Positions 1-14,472 are shown, numbered from the stretch's first letter. The stretch: 64,000 bases of DNA from Procambarus clarkii (GCF_040958095.1 NC_091158.1:36762246-36826245); one strand, 5' to 3'. The notes: a model not told the origin generated them from the sequence alone. Made by a program: numbers and translations.

Positions 1-2475
1 GCACTCTGCTGGCATACAGGATCCCTTAACCGTTCGACCAAAACGACTGGACTAAAGAGGATGGTAGCCGAGGCAATTTCCATCCCCCCGCCGGCACTTG
101 GTTGGTAATGTTTGGCATGGTATTTTATCAAATCACCTCATTCTTTGGGGCACACATGAGGAACACAAATGCAAACAAGCCTGAATGGTACCCAGGACTA
201 TATTCAACTGAAAACTCACACCCCAGAAGTGACTCGAACCTATATTGCCAGGAACACTCTGTTGGCATTCAGAATTCCTTAATCGCTCAACCAACACGAT
301 TGGACAAAAGAGGATGGTAGCCGAGGATATTTCCATCCCCCCGCCAGCACTCGGTTCGTAATCTTGGGCATGGTATTTTATCAAATAACCAAATTCTTTC
401 AGGCACACATGAGGAACACAAATGCGAAAATTCCTGAATGGTCCCAAGGACTATATGCAACTGAAAACTCACACCCTAGAAGTGATTCGAGCCCATACTG
501 CCAGGAACACTCTGCTGGAATACAGGATCCCTTAACTGCTCGACCATCACGACCGGACAAAAAAAGATGGTAGCCTCCCTCCCTCCATTTCCCTCCCCCT
601 GCCGGCATTCGGTTGGTAACCTTGGGCATGGTATTTTCTCAAATCACCTCATTCTTTTGGGTATACACGAGGAACACAAATGCGAACAAGCCTGAATGGT
701 CCCCAGGACTATATGCAACAGAAAACTCACATCCAGAGGTGACGCAAACCCATTCTGCCAGAAGCACTCTACTGTCGTACAGGATCCCTGATTCGCCTGA
801 CAAACACGACCGGATACAAGAGGATGGTAGCCGAGTCTATTTCCATCCCCCCACCGGCACTCGGTTGCTAATGTGGGCATGGTATTTTATCAAATCACCT
901 CATTCGTTGGGGCACACATGAGGAACACAAATGTGAACATGCATGAATGGTCCCCAGGATTATATGCAACCGAAAACTCACACCCCAGAAGTGACTCAAA
1001 CCCATACTGCCAGGAGCACTCTGCTGACGTAAACAATCCCTTAACCGCTCGACCAACATGACCGGACAAAAGAGGATGGTAGCTGAGGCTATTATCATTC
1101 CCCACGGCATTCGGTTGGTAATCTTGGCCATGGTTTTTTATCAAATAACCTCATTCTTTGGGGCACACGTGAGGAACACAAATGTGAACAAGCATGAATG
1201 GTCCCTAGGACTATATGCAACTGAAAATTCACACCCCAGAAATGACTCGATCCCATACTGCAAGGGATGTTCAGGATCTCTGCTGGTGCTCAGGATCCCT
1301 TAACGGCTCGATCAACACGTCCGGACAAAAGCGGATGGATGCCGAGGCTATTTCCATTCCTCCGTCGGCACCTCTGCTGGTGTTCAGGATCCCTTAACGG
1401 CTCGATCAACACGTCCGGAAAAAAGCGGATGGAAGCCGAGGCTATTTCCATTCCTCCGTCGGCACTCGGTTGGTATACTTGGGCATGGTATTTTAACAAA
1501 TAACCTCATTCATTGGGGCACATTTGAGGATCACAAATGAGAACAAGCCTGAATGGTCCCCAGGACTATATGCAAGTAAAAACTCACACCCAGACGTTAC
1601 TCGAACCCACACTGCCAGAAGCACTCTGCTGGCGTACAGGATCCCTTAACTGCTCGACCAACACGACCGGACAAAAGAGGATAGTAGCCGAGGCCATTTC
1701 CATCCCCCTGTCGGCACACGTTGGTAATCTTGGGCATGGTATTTTATCAAATCACGTCATTCTTTGTGGCACACGTTAGGAACACAAATGAGAACAAGCC
1801 TGAATGGTCCCCAGGTCTATATGCAACTGAAAACTCACACCCCAGAAGAGACTCGAATCCATACTGCTAGGAGCACTCTGCTGGCGTACATGTTCCTTTA
1901 ACCGTTCGACCAACACGACTGCATAAAAGGGGGTGGTAGCCGAGGCTGTTTCCCTCCCCCGACGGCACTCGGTTGCTAAATCTGGGCTTGGTATTTTATC
2001 AAATCACGTCATTCTTTGGGGCACATGTGAGAAACACAAATGCGAATAAACCTGAAAGGTCCATAGGACTTTGTGTAACTGAAAACTCACACCCAGAATT
2101 GACTCAAACCCATACTGCCAGGAGATCTCTACTGGCATACAGGATCCTTTAACCAATCAACCAACACGACCGGACAAAAGAGGATGGTAGCCGAGGCAAT
2201 TTCCTTCACCCCACCAGCACTCGGTTGGTAATCTTGGGCATGGTATTTTATCAAATCACCTCATTCTTTGGGGCACACGTGAGGAAGACAAATTCGAACA
2301 AGCCTGTATGGTACCCAGGACTATATTCAACTGAAAACTCACACTTCAGAAGTGACTTGAACCCATACTGCCAGGAGCACCCTGCTGGCGTTCAGAATCC
2401 CTTAATCGCTCAACCAACACGATTGGACAAAAGAGGATGGTAGCCGAGGATATTTACCTCCCCCCGCCAGCACTC

Positions 2476-2743
2476 TTTTTTTTTTTTTTTTGAGATATAT
2501 ATAAGAGTTGTTACATTTTTTTACAGCCACTAGTACGCGTAGCGTTTCAGGCAGGTCCCTGGAACACGATCCCCTGCCGCGAAGAATCGTTTTTTCATCC
2601 AAGTACACATTTTACTGCTGCGTTAAACAGAGGCTACAGTTATGGAATTGTGCCCAGTAAATCCTCCCTGGCCAGGATATGAACCCATAACATAGCGCTC
2701 GCGGAACGCCAGGCGAGTGTCTTACCACTACACCACGGAGACT
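2476..2743 (-). mobile_element. tRNA-derived SINE (family II) inside satellite A, copy 1
   Basis: On the minus strand it starts with a tRNA-like head (A-box-like TGGTGTAGTGG, B-box-like GGGTTCATATCC), then a ~130-bp body, and ends in a poly-A tail seen as a T run at 2476. It interrupts a satellite monomer between its cactc and gttggtaatc segments. The same flanks recur at the two later copies, so element and flank were amplified together. Confidence 0.8.
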
Positions 2744-3753
2744 GGTTGGTAATCTTGGGCATGGTATTTTATCAAATCACCACATTCTTTGAGGCAAACA
2801 TGAGGAACACAAATGCGAACAATCCTGAATGGTCCCAAGGACTATATGCAACTGAAAACTCACACCATAGAAGTGGCTCAAACCCAAAGTGCCAGGAGCA
2901 TTCTGCTGGCGTACAGGATCCCTTAACCACTCGACCAACACGACCGGACAGAAGAGGATGGTAGCTGAGGCTATTTTCATCCCCCCACGGCACTCGGTTG
3001 GTAATCTTGGCCATGGTTTTTTATCAAATACCCTCATCCTTTGGGACACACGTGAGGAACACAAATGTGAACAAGCATGAATGGTCCCTAGGACTATATG
3101 CAACTGAAAATTCACACCCCAGAAGTGACTCGATCCCATACTGCCAGAAGCACTCTGCTGGCGTACAGGATCCCTTAACTGCCCGACCAACATGACCGGA
3201 CAAAAGAGGATGGTAACCGAGGCTATTTCCAACCCTCTGGCGGCACACGGTTGGTAATGTTGGGCATGGTATTATATGAAATCACCTCATTCTTTGTGGC
3301 ACACGTTAGGAACACAAATACGAACAAGCCTGAATGGTCCCCAGGACTATATGCAACTGAAAACTTCCACCCCAGAAGTGACTCGAATCCATACTGCCAA
3401 GAACACTCTGCTGGTATACAGGATCCCTGTACCGCTCGACCAACATGACCGGACAAAAAGGATGGTAGTCAAGGTTATTTCCATCCCCTCGCTGGCACTC
3501 AGTTGGTAATCTTGGCCATGGTTTTTTATCAAATAACCTCATTCTTTCGGGCACAAGTGAAGAACACAAATGTGAACAAGCCTGAATGGTCCCGAGGACT
3601 ATATGCAACTGAAAATTCACACCCCAGAAGTGACTTGAACCCATACTGCCAGGAGCACCCTGCTGGCGTTCAGAATCCCTTAATCGCTCAACCAACACGA
3701 TTGGACAAAAGAGGATGGTAGCCGAGGATATTTACCTCCCCCCACCAACACTC

Positions 3754-4031
3754 TTTTTTTTTTTTTTTTTTTTTTGAGATATATATAAGAGTTGTTACAT
3801 TTTTTTACAGCCACTTTTTTTACCGCGTAGCGTTTCAGGCAGGTCCCTGGAACACGATCCCCTGCCGCGAAGAATCGTTTTTTCATCCAAGTACACATTT
3901 TACTGCTGCGTTAAACAGAGGCTACAGTTATGGAATTGTGCCCAGTAAATCCTCCCTGGCCAGGATATGAACCCATAACATAGCGCTCGCGGAACGCCAG
4001 GCGAGTGTCTTACCACTACACCACGGAGACT
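3754..4031 (-). mobile_element. tRNA-derived SINE (family II) inside satellite A, copy 2
   Basis: Near-identical to the copy at 2476 and placed at the same point of the satellite monomer. The T run at its left edge is longer and the internal gtacgcg stretch differs. It lies 1,278 bp from copy 1, about five monomers, as expected of a higher-order repeat rather than an independent insertion. Confidence 0.8.
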
Positions 4032-5548
4032 GGTTGGTAATCTTGGGCATGGTATTTTATCAAATCACCACATTCTTTGAGGCAAACATGAGGAACACAA
4101 AAGCGAACAATCCTGAATGGTCCCAAGGACTATATGCAACGGAAAACTCACACCCTAGAAGTGACTCGTCCTCATACTGCCAGGAACACTCTGCTGGCGT
4201 AAAGGATCCCTTAAATGCTCGACCAACACGACCGGACAAAAGAAGATGGTAGCCGAGGCTATTTCCCTCCCCCTGCCGGCACTCTGTTGGTAACCTTGGT
4301 CATGGTATTTTCTCAAATCACCTCATTCTTTTGGGCATACATGAAGAACACAAATGCGAACAAGCCTGACTGGTCCCCAGGGCTATATGCAACTGAAAAC
4401 TCACACCCAGAGGTGACGCAAACCCATTCTGCCAGAAGCACTGTACTGTCATACAGGATCCCTGAATCATCTGACAAACACCACCGGACACAAGAGGATG
4501 GTAGCCGAGTCTATTTCCATCCCCCCACAGGCACTCCTTTGGTAATGTTGGGCATGGTTTTTTATCAAATCACCTCAATGTTTGGAGCACAGGTGAGGAA
4601 AACAAATGCGAACAAGCCTGAATGGTCCCCACGACTATATGCAACTGAAAACTCACCCCCAGAAGTGGCTCAAACCCAAAGTGCCAGGAGCATTCTGCTG
4701 GCGTACAGGATCCCTTAACCACTCGACCAACACGACCGGACAGAAGAGGATGGTAGCTGAGGCTATTTTCATCCCCCCACGGCACTCGTTTGGTAATCTT
4801 GGCCATGGTTTTTTATCAAATACCCTCATCCTTTGGGACACACGTGAGGAACACAAATGTGAACAAGCATGAATGGTCCCTAGGACAATATGCAACTGAA
4901 AATTCACACCCCAGAAGTGACTCGATCCCATACTGCCAGGAGCACTCTGCTGGCGTTCAGGATCCCTTAACAGCTCGACCAAGACCTCCGGACAAAAGCG
5001 GATGGAAGCCGAGGCTATTTCCATTCCTCCGTCGGCACTCGGTTGGTATACTTGGGCATGGTATTTTATAAAATCACCTCATTCATTGGGGCACATTTGA
5101 GGATCACATATGAGAACAAGACTGAATGGTCCCCAGGACTATTTGTAACTGAAAACTCACACCCCAGAATGGACTCAAACCCATACTGCCTGGAGATCTC
5201 TACTGGCATACAGGATCCCTCAACCAATCAACCAACACGACCGGACAAAAGAGGATGGTAGCCGAGGCAATTTTCCTCCCCACACCAGCTCTCGGTTGGT
5301 AACCTTGGGCATGGTATTTTATCAAATCACCTCATTCTTTGGGGCACACGTGAGGAACACAAATTTGAACAAGCCTGTATGGTACCCAGGACTATATTCA
5401 ACTGAAAACTCACACTTCAGAAGTGACTTGAACCCATACTGCCAGGAGCACCCTGCTGGCGTTGAAAATCCCTCAATCGCTCAACCAACACGATTGGACA
5501 AAAGAGGATGGTAGCCGAGGATATTTACCTCCCCCCGCCAGCACTCTG

Positions 5549-5821
5549 TTTTTTTTGTTGTTTTTTTTTGAGATATATACAAGAGTTGTTACATTCTTTT
5601 ACAGCCACTAGTACGCGTAGCGTTTCAGGCGGGTCCCTGGAATAGGATCCCCTGCCGCGAAGAATCGTTTTTTCATCCAAGTACACATTTTACTGCTGCG
5701 TTAAACAGAGGCTACAGTTATGGAATTGTGCCCAGTAAATCCTCCCCGGCCAGGATATGAACCCATGACATAGCGCTCGCGGAATGCCAGGCGAGTGTCT
5801 TACCACTACACCACGGAGACT
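5549..5821 (-). mobile_element. tRNA-derived SINE (family II) inside satellite A, copy 3
   Basis: Third member of the same series, with the same head, body and satellite junctions. The T run is interrupted by single g bases. It lies about 1.8 kb, or seven monomers, from copy 2. Confidence 0.8.
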
Positions 5822-8800
5822 GGTTGTTAATCTTGGGCATGGTATTTTATCAAATCACCACATTCTTTGAGGCAAACATGAGGAACACAAATGTGAACAA
5901 TCCTGAATGGTCCCAAGGACTATATGCAACTGAAAACTCACACCCTAGAAGTGACTCGAGCCCATACTGCCAGGAACACTCTGCTGGCATACAGGATCCC
6001 TTAACTGCTCGACCAACACGACCGGACAAAAGAAGATAGTAGCCGAGGCTATTTCCCTCCCCCCGCAGGCACTCGCACTCGTAACCTTGGGCATGGTATT
6101 TTCTCAAATCACCTCATTCTTTTGGGCATACATGAGGAACACAAATGCGAACAAGCCTGACTGGTCCCCAGGACTATATGCAACTGAAAACTCACACCCA
6201 GAAGTGACGCAAACCCATTCTGCCAGAAGCACTGTACTGTCGCACAGGATCCCTGAATCACCTGACAAACACGACCGGACATTAGAGGATGGTAGCCGAG
6301 TCTATTTCCATCCCCCCACATGCACTCGTTTGGTAATGTTGGGCATGGTATTTTATCAAATCACCTCAATGTTTGGGGCACACGTGAGGAAAACAAATGC
6401 GAACAAGCCTGAATGGTCCCCAGGACTATATGCAACTGAAAACTCACCCCCAGAAGTGGCTCAAACCCATAGTGCCAAGAACAATCTGCTGGCGTACAGG
6501 ATCCCTTAACCGCAAGACCAACACGACCGGACATAAAAGGATGGTAGCTGAGGCTATTATCATCCCCCCACGGCACTCGGTTGGTAATCTTGGCCATGGG
6601 TTTTTATCAAATACCCTCATTCTTTGGGACACACGAGAGGAACACAAATGTGAACAAGCATGAATGGTCCCTAGGACTATATGCAACTGAAAATTCACAC
6701 CCCAGAAGTGACTCGATCCCATACTGCCAGGAGCACTCTGCTGGCGTTCAGGATCCCTTAACGGCTCGACCAAGACCTCCGGACAAAAGCGGATGGAAGC
6801 CGAGGCTATTTCCATTCCTCCGTCGGCAGTCGGTTGGTATACTTAGGCATGGTATTTTATAAAATCACCTAATTCATTGGGGCACATTTGAGGATCACAA
6901 ATACGAACGAGCCTGAATGGTCACCAGGTCTATTTGTAACTGAAAACTCACACCCCAGAATGGACTTGAACCCATACTGCCAGGAGATCTCTACTGGCAT
7001 ACAGGATCCCTCAACCAATCGACCAACACGACCGAACAAAAGAGGATGGTAGCCGAGGCAATTTCCCTCCCAACACCAGCTCTCGGTTGGTAACCTTGGG
7101 CATGGTATTTTATCAAATCACCTCATTCTATGGGGCACACGTGAGGAACACAAATGCGAACAAGCCTGAATGGTCCCCAGGACTATATGCAACAAAAAAC
7201 TCACACCCAGACATTACTCGAACCCATACTGCCAGAAGCACTCTGCTGGCGTACAGGATCCCTTAACTGCCCGACTAACACGACTGGACAAAAGAGGATG
7301 GTAGCCGAGGCTATTTTCCATCCCCCTGTCGGCACACGGTTGGTAATCTTGGGCATGGTATTTTATGAAATCACCTCATTCTTTGTGGCACACGTTAGGA
7401 ACACAAATGCGAACAAGCCTGAATGGTCCCCAGAACTATATGCAATTGAAAACTTCCACTCCAGATGTGACTCGAATCCATACTGCCAAGAACACTCTGC
7501 TGGCATACAGGATCCCTGAACCGCTCGACCAACACGACCGGACAAAAAGGATGGTAGTCGAGGCTATTTCCATCCCTTCGCTGGCACTCAGTTGGTAATC
7601 TTGGCCATGGTTTTTTATCAAATAACCTCATTCTTTCGGGCACAAGTGAAGAACACAAATGTGAACAAGCCTGAATGGTCCCGAGGACTATATGCAACTG
7701 AAAATTCACACCCCAGAAGTGACTCGATCCCATACTGCCAGGAACACTCTGCTGGAGTTCAGGATCCCTTAACGGCTCGACCAACACGTCCGGACAAAAG
7801 CGGATGGAAGCCGAGGCTATTTCCTTTCCTCCATTGGCACTGGGTTGGTATACTTGAGCATGGTATTTTATCAAATCACCTCATTCATGGGGGCACATTT
7901 GAGGATCACAAATGCGAACAAGCCTGAATGGTCCCCAGGACTATATGCAACTGAAAACTCACACCCCAAAAGTGACTCGAATCCATACTGCTAGGAGCAC
8001 TCTGCTGGCGTACATGATCCTTTAACCGTTTGACCAACACGACTGCATAAAAGAGGGTGGTAGCCGAGGCTATTTCCCTCCCCCGACGGCACTCGGTTGC
8101 TAACTCTGAGCTTGGTAATTTATCAAATCACCTCATTCTTTGGGGCACATGTGAGGAACACAAATGCGAATAAACCTGAATGGACCCCAGGACTTTATGC
8201 AACTGAAGACTCACACCCCAGACGTGACTCAAACCCATACTACCAGGAGCTCTTTACTGGCATAAAGGATCCCCTAACCGCTCGACCAACACGACCGGAC
8301 AAAAGAGGATGGTAGCCAAAGCTATTTCCATCCCCCCATCGGTACTCGATTGGTAATCTTGGGCATGGTATTTTATCAAATGACCTCATTCTTTGGGGCA
8401 CATGTGAGGAACACAAACGCGAACAAGCCTGAATGATCCCCAGGACTATATGCAACTGAAAAATCACACCCCAGAAGTGACTCGAACCCATACTGCCAAG
8501 AATACTCTGCTGGCATACAGGATCCCTGAACCGCTCGACCAACACGACCGGACAAAAAGGATGGTAGTCGAGGCTATTTCCATCCCCTCGCTGGCACTCG
8601 GTTGGTAATCATGGGCATGGTATTTTATCAAATTTCCTTATTCTTTTGGACACATGTGAGGAACACAGTTGCGAACAAGCCTGAATGGTCCCCAGGACTA
8701 TATGCAAATGAAATCTCACACCTAGTAGTGACTCCAACCCATCCTGCCAGAAGCACTCTACTGGCGTACAGGATCCCTTAACCGCTCGACCAACACGACC

Positions 8801-9717
8801 AGACAAAAGAAGATAGAAGCCGAGTCTATTTCCATCCCCCTGACGGCACTCGGTTGGTAATCTTGGGCATGGTATTTTATCAAATCACCTCATTCTTTGG
8901 GGCACACGTGAGGAACACAAATGCGAACAAGCCTGAATGGTCCCAAGCACTATATGTAATTGAAAGCTCACACCCCAGAAGTGACTCAAACCCATACTGC
9001 CAGGAGATCTCTACTGGCATACAGGATCCCTTAACCGCTCGACCAACACGACCGGACATAAGAGGACGGTAGCTGAGGCTACTTTCCTCCCCCTGCTGGA
9101 ACTCGGTCGGTAACCTTGGGCATGGTATTTTATCAAATCACCTCATTCTTTGGGCACATGTGAGGAACACAAATGGGAACAAGCCTGAATGGTCCCCAGG
9201 ACTATATGGAACTGATAACTCATACCCCAAAAGTGACTCGAACCCATACTGTCAGAAACACTCTACTGTCGTACAGGATCCCTGATTCGCCTGACAAACA
9301 CGACCGGACACATGAGGATGGTAGCCGAGTCTATTTCCATCCCCCCACCAGCACTCGGTTGGTAATGTTGGGCATTGTATTTTTTCAAATCAACTCTTTG
9401 TTTGGGGCACACGTGAGGAACACAAATGCTAACAAGCCTGAATGGTACCCAGGACTATATGCAACTGAAAACTCACCCCCAGAAGTGGCTCAAACCTATA
9501 GTGCCAGGAGCACTCTGCTGGCAAACAGGATCCCTTAACCGCTCGACCAACACGACCGGACAGAAGAGGATGGTAGCTGAGGCTATTTCCATCCCTTCGC
9601 CAGCACTCGGTTGGTAATGTTGGGCATGGTTTTTTATCAAATAACCTCATTCGTTAGGGCACACTAAGTAACACAAATGTGAACAAGCATGAATGGTCCC
9701 TAGGACTATATGCAACT

Positions 9718-10104
9718 GAAAATTCACACCCCAGATGTGACTCGATCCCATACTGCCAGGAGCACTCTGCTGGCATTCAGGATCCCTTAACGGCTAGACT
9801 GACACATCCGGACAAAGGCGGATGGAAGCCGAGGCTATTATCATCCCCCCACGTCACTCAGTTGGTAATCTTGGGCATAGTATTTAATGAAATCTCCTCA
9901 TTCTTTGAGGCACACATGAGGAACACAAATGCGAACAAGCCTGAATGGTCCCCAGGACTATATGCAACTGAAAACTCACAACACTAGAAGTGACTCGAAC
10001 CCATACTGCCAGGAACACTCTGCTGGCGTACACAATCCCTTAACCGCTCGACCAACACGACCGGACAAAAGAGGATGGTAGCTGAGGCTATTATCATCCC
10101 CCCA
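9718..10104. repeat. Left 387-bp direct repeat flanking the PLE-A/NUMT1 block
   Basis: This satellite stretch recurs at 19556-19942 with the same length and only about three mismatches by eye, far closer than ordinary neighbouring monomers. The two copies bracket the foreign block 10105-19555, so they look like a long target duplication or a repair-generated duplication. Confidence 0.8.
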
Positions 10105-10393
10105 TGGGGAGAACCCATGGCGACCCCATCTACTTGCTTATACATGTGCCCATCCGGGCTCAAGAAGGGTGACTCTTTAGTACAAGCCTGGAGTAGTTTC
10201 CTCAGAATATTTTCTGGTATGTCAAGAGGAGTACAGGCTGGATCAGGATACACTCTGTCGGCTATCATTCCGATTGTCTCGTCCACAGGTACGTTGGTAA
10301 ACAGCGATTCTACGTCCAATGAGGCTCTTATCCCTGTGGCCCGTGTGCCCCGCAGTAAGTCAACAAATTCCTTTGGAGACTTCTCCATGGGTA
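10105..10393 (-). mobile_element. PLE-A, inverted 5' segment (N-terminal half of reverse transcriptase)
   Basis: The minus strand encodes a Penelope-like reverse transcriptase stretch containing SLDVESLFTNVPVDE and, further on, QVDGVAMGSP (RT motifs near the first catalytic Asp and the QxxGxAMGSP box). The rest of the same enzyme lies on the plus strand immediately to the right, so the 5' part is inverted relative to the 3' part. The left edge abuts satellite A at 10104/10105. Confidence 0.8.
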
Positions 10394-11459
10394 CAACTTC
10401 TACATGGGTACCATCGAGCAAAAAGTCTTAGTCGACATGAACTTGAAACCGGCCATATACTGCAGGTATGTTGACGACATTTTTACACAGGTACCTGATG
10501 TCAGACATCTGCAGGAGCTGAAGGAGGCATTTGAGCAGAGTTCCGTGCTGCGTTTCACTTACGAGATGGAAAAGGATGGGAAGCTGCCCTTTCTAGATGT
10601 AACAGTCATGGAAAAGAGCGGAGGTTTCCACACTGCAGTCTACACTAAGGAAACAAGCATAGGAATGTGCCTAAATGCCAACAGCGACTGCCCAGACAGG
10701 TACAAGAGGAGTGTTGTTAACGCATATGTCGACCGTGCTCTCAGCCACAGCTCAGAATGGAAGCAAGTCGACGAAGAACTCTGTAGGGTAAGGCAGGTCC
10801 TAGTCAATAACGGCTTCTCCAATGGTTTCGTCGAAGACATCATAAGAAGGAAAGTGAAAAGCCATGCAACCTCTGAAGAGACTACTAACACAACACCTAT
10901 ACCCCCTATTAGACTATTTTACAGGAACTTCTTTTCCGCAGCTCATATAACGGAGGAAAGGGTCCTGAAAGATATTGTTAATAGAAACGTTATCCCTACA
11001 GACAAAAATCAGAGGATACAACTGACGATTTACTATAAAACCAGAAAAACGGCCAGCCTACTCATGAGAAACTCTTCAGACACAAAACAGAACGCTGTAA
11101 AAGAGACTAACGTCGTCTATGCCTTCAAATGCCCTCTTGGGGACTGTAAGCTCCAAAAAACCCAGTATATAGGCAAGACAACAACATCTCTTTCTAGGCG
11201 TTTAACGATGCATAAGCAACAGGGCTCCATTAAGGAACATATAATCTCTTCCCACAACCAAACCATCGCCAGAGAAATCCTAGTAAACAACACAGAAATC
11301 ATCGATAGATACAGCGATAGCAGGCGGCTTGACGTTTGCGAGGCACTACACATCAAGAAGTCAACACCAGCAATCAACAGCCAATTATTGCACAACTATA
11401 TTCTACCCACCTCAAGACTCCGCTCCAATATAGAAGCATCAAGAAATATGGACCAATAG
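10394..11459 (+). pseudogene. PLE-A reverse transcriptase C-terminal half plus GIY-YIG endonuclease
   Basis: The open frame begins within the NFYMG region. It carries the RT catalytic box RYVDDIF near 10462, the conserved LPFLDV downstream motif, and a C-terminal GIY-YIG-type nuclease region (VVYAFKCPLGDC, then QYIGKTTTSLSRRL, then HKQQGSIKEHI). This domain order, RT followed by GIY-YIG, defines EN-positive Penelope-like elements, which copy RNA into DNA at a nicked target. The frame stays open for about 350 residues to a stop at 11457. The N-terminal half is inverted at 10105-10393, so the copy cannot express a full enzyme as arranged. Confidence 0.85.
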
Positions 11460-12759
<1,300 letters not shown>

Positions 12760-12760
12760 T

Positions 12761-12823
12761 TCTAAAATGGCAGATGGATGTATAGGATTTAAGCTCCTAC
12801 ATGGAAGGTTTCTTCTTTTAGAA
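12761..12823 (+). tRNA. trnL2: trnL2 (UUR) copy, NUMT1
   Basis: Acceptor TCTAAAA/TTTTAGA and anticodon TAA, between cox1 and cox2 as in most pancrustaceans. A nuclear copy, not expected to function. Confidence 0.8.
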
Positions 12824-13512
12824 ATGGCAAGATGAGGAAATTTAGGCTTTCAAGATAGTGCTTCACCATTAATAGAGCAATTAATTTTTTTTCACGATCA
12901 TACTATAGTTGTGTTAATTTTAATTGTTACGTTTGTAGGGTATATTATATTTTATTTATTTTTTAATTTTTTGGTTATTCGCTATTTATTGGAAAGACAG
13001 GAAGTTGAGATTATTTGAACTATTCTACCTGCTATTATTTTAATTTTTATTGCATTTCCTTCTTTACGACTTTTGTATTTATTAGATGAGATTAATAATC
13101 CTAGGATTACTTTGAAAACAATTGGCCATCAATGATATTGAAGGTATGAATATTCTGATTTTTTAGATTTAGAATTTGATTCTTATATAGTAGGAACGGT
13201 GGATCTTTCTGAGTCTGGGTTTCGTTTATTAGATGTAGATAATCGTGTAGTGCTACCTATAAATTCTCAAGTTCGTATACTTGTTAGGGCTGCTGATGTT
13301 ATTCATTCTTGAACTGTTCCAGCTTTAGGTATAAAAGCTGATGCAATTCCTGGTCGGTTAAATCAAATTAGATTTTTTTATCAATCGACCTGGTTTATTT
13401 TTTGGTCAGTGTTTAGAAATTTGTGGGGCGAACCATAGTTTTATACCTATTGTAGTAGAAAGAGTTAGTGTAAATAGTTTTTTGGATTTAGTTTCTTCAT
13501 GCTTAAAATCTT
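12824..13512 (+). pseudogene. cox2: cox2 (NUMT1)
   Basis: Cytochrome c oxidase subunit II, starting ATG (MASWGNLGFQDSASP). It has the two N-terminal membrane segments and the CuA region (CxEICGANH; here the Ser is changed to Leu). It abuts trnK, implying the usual incomplete T stop. A seventh T in the run at 13373-13379 shifts the frame relative to the 688-bp NUMT2 copy, and a conserved Trp codon near the end reads TTA (Leu). Confidence 0.9.
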
Positions 13513-13576
13513 CATTTGATAACTTAAAGATAAGTGTAAGCCTTTTAAGCTTGAAATAGTAATTTACTTCAGATGA
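13513..13576 (+). tRNA. trnK: trnK copy, NUMT1
   Basis: Seven-pair acceptor CATTTGA/TCAGATG and anticodon TTT, directly after cox2. Cloverleaf intact by eye. Confidence 0.75.
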
Positions 13577-13579
13577 AAT

Positions 13580-13645
13580 AAAAATTAGTTAATATAGATA
13601 TAATATAAGTTTGTCAGACTTAAGTAATTGAATAAATATTTTTAT
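13580..13645 (+). tRNA. trnD: trnD copy, NUMT1
   Basis: Anticodon GTC in a perfect AAGTT/GACTT-type arm (aagtttgtcagactt), between trnK and atp8. The ends are approximate. Confidence 0.7.
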
Positions 13646-13804
13646 ATGCCTCAAATATCCCCTCTTTTTTTAATAAATTTATATATTATGTTTTTGTTTA
13701 GTTTAATTTTAGTATTGGCTGTACAGTATTTTTTAGCAATTTATTGTAAATTAGATCGGGTAGAAAAAATGGGTCAGGAAATCGAGAAAGTTTGAAAATG
13801 ATAG
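13646..13804 (+). pseudogene. atp8: atp8 (NUMT1)
   Basis: ATP synthase F0 subunit 8, 52 codons in the mitochondrial code, beginning MPQMSPLF and ending KVWKW before TAG. A single membrane segment follows the MPQM start, as usual in arthropods. It overlaps atp6 by seven bases (ATGATAG). No internal stop seen. Confidence 0.85.
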
Positions 13805-14472
13805 CAAGATTATTTAGAATTTTTGATCCTTCTTCAAGAGTTTTTTCTCTTCATTTAAATTGAATTTCTACTTTTTTAGGTTTGTTATTTTTACCTTTTA
13901 TATATTGAGTTTCTCCTTCACGTTGAGTTATAATATGATTAAAGTTTACTAATATGTTATACGGTGAATTTAAAGTAATTTTAGGGGCAAAAAATATTGG
14001 TTTAAATGTGTTATTTGTATCTTTACTTACTTTAATTGTGTTTAATAATTCTTTGGGCTTATTACCTTATGTATTTACAAGTTCAAGACATTTAGCAATA
14101 ACATTATCACTTGCTTTTCCTTTATGATTATCTTTTATAGTTTTTGGTTGAATTATTCATACTCAAGAAATATTTGCTCATTTAGTACCCCAAGGTACTC
14201 CAGGAGTATTGATGCCTTTTATAGTTTTAATTGAAAGTATTAGGAATATTATTCGACCTGGAACATTAGCAGTGCGATTAGCTGCTAATATAATTGCCGG
14301 TCATTTATTATTAAGGCTTTTAGGGGGAATAGGTTCTTCTATACCTTTAAGAATTCTTTGGGTTCTTATTATTTTGCAAATTCTTTTATTAATATTAGAG
14401 TCTGCTGTTGCAGTTATTCAATCATATGTATTTGCTATTTTAAGTACTTTATATGCTAGAGAAGTAAATTAA
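13798..14472 (+). pseudogene. atp6: atp6, open reading frame intact (NUMT1)
   Basis: ATP synthase F0 subunit a, 224 codons, uninterrupted in the mitochondrial code from ATG at 13798 to TAA at 14470-14472. It contains the conserved proton-channel helix ([20 protein letters not shown]) with its essential Arg. This copy shows the uninterrupted sequence that is split by PLE2 in NUMT2. In the nuclear code it is broken by TGA codons, so it is a pseudogene. Confidence 0.9.

Larger units (their letters stand above)
1..10104 (-). repeat. Satellite A: tandem ~255-bp tRNA-derived repeat array
   Basis: Head-to-tail monomers, with the landmark ggaacacaaatg recurring at about 160, 413, 671 and 922 and onward (spacing 251-258). 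Read on the minus strand, each monomer carries a tRNA-like pol III promoter: an A-box-like TGGTCGAGCGG followed ~50 bases later by a B-box-like GGGTTCGAGTC, then ~170 bases of non-tRNA body. This is the layout of a type II tRNA (Leu/Ser)-derived SINE head, here amplified in tandem. Monomers differ by substitutions and small indels. A ~101-bp piece is locally doubled near 1275-1460. The many short open frames across the array are translations of the repeat, not genes. It may be a SINE turned satellite, or a satellite that captured a tRNA-like promoter. Confidence 0.85.

Noticed and set aside
102-9987. Dozens of 60-150-codon frames in the first 10 kb sharing peptides such as GMVFYQITSFFGAH
   Set aside because: They recur once per satellite monomer on both strands. 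They are repeat translations, not a gene family.
1-10104. Regularly spaced repeats that might suggest a CRISPR array
   Set aside because: The repeat fills the whole ~255-bp period with no unique spacers, and the window is eukaryotic.
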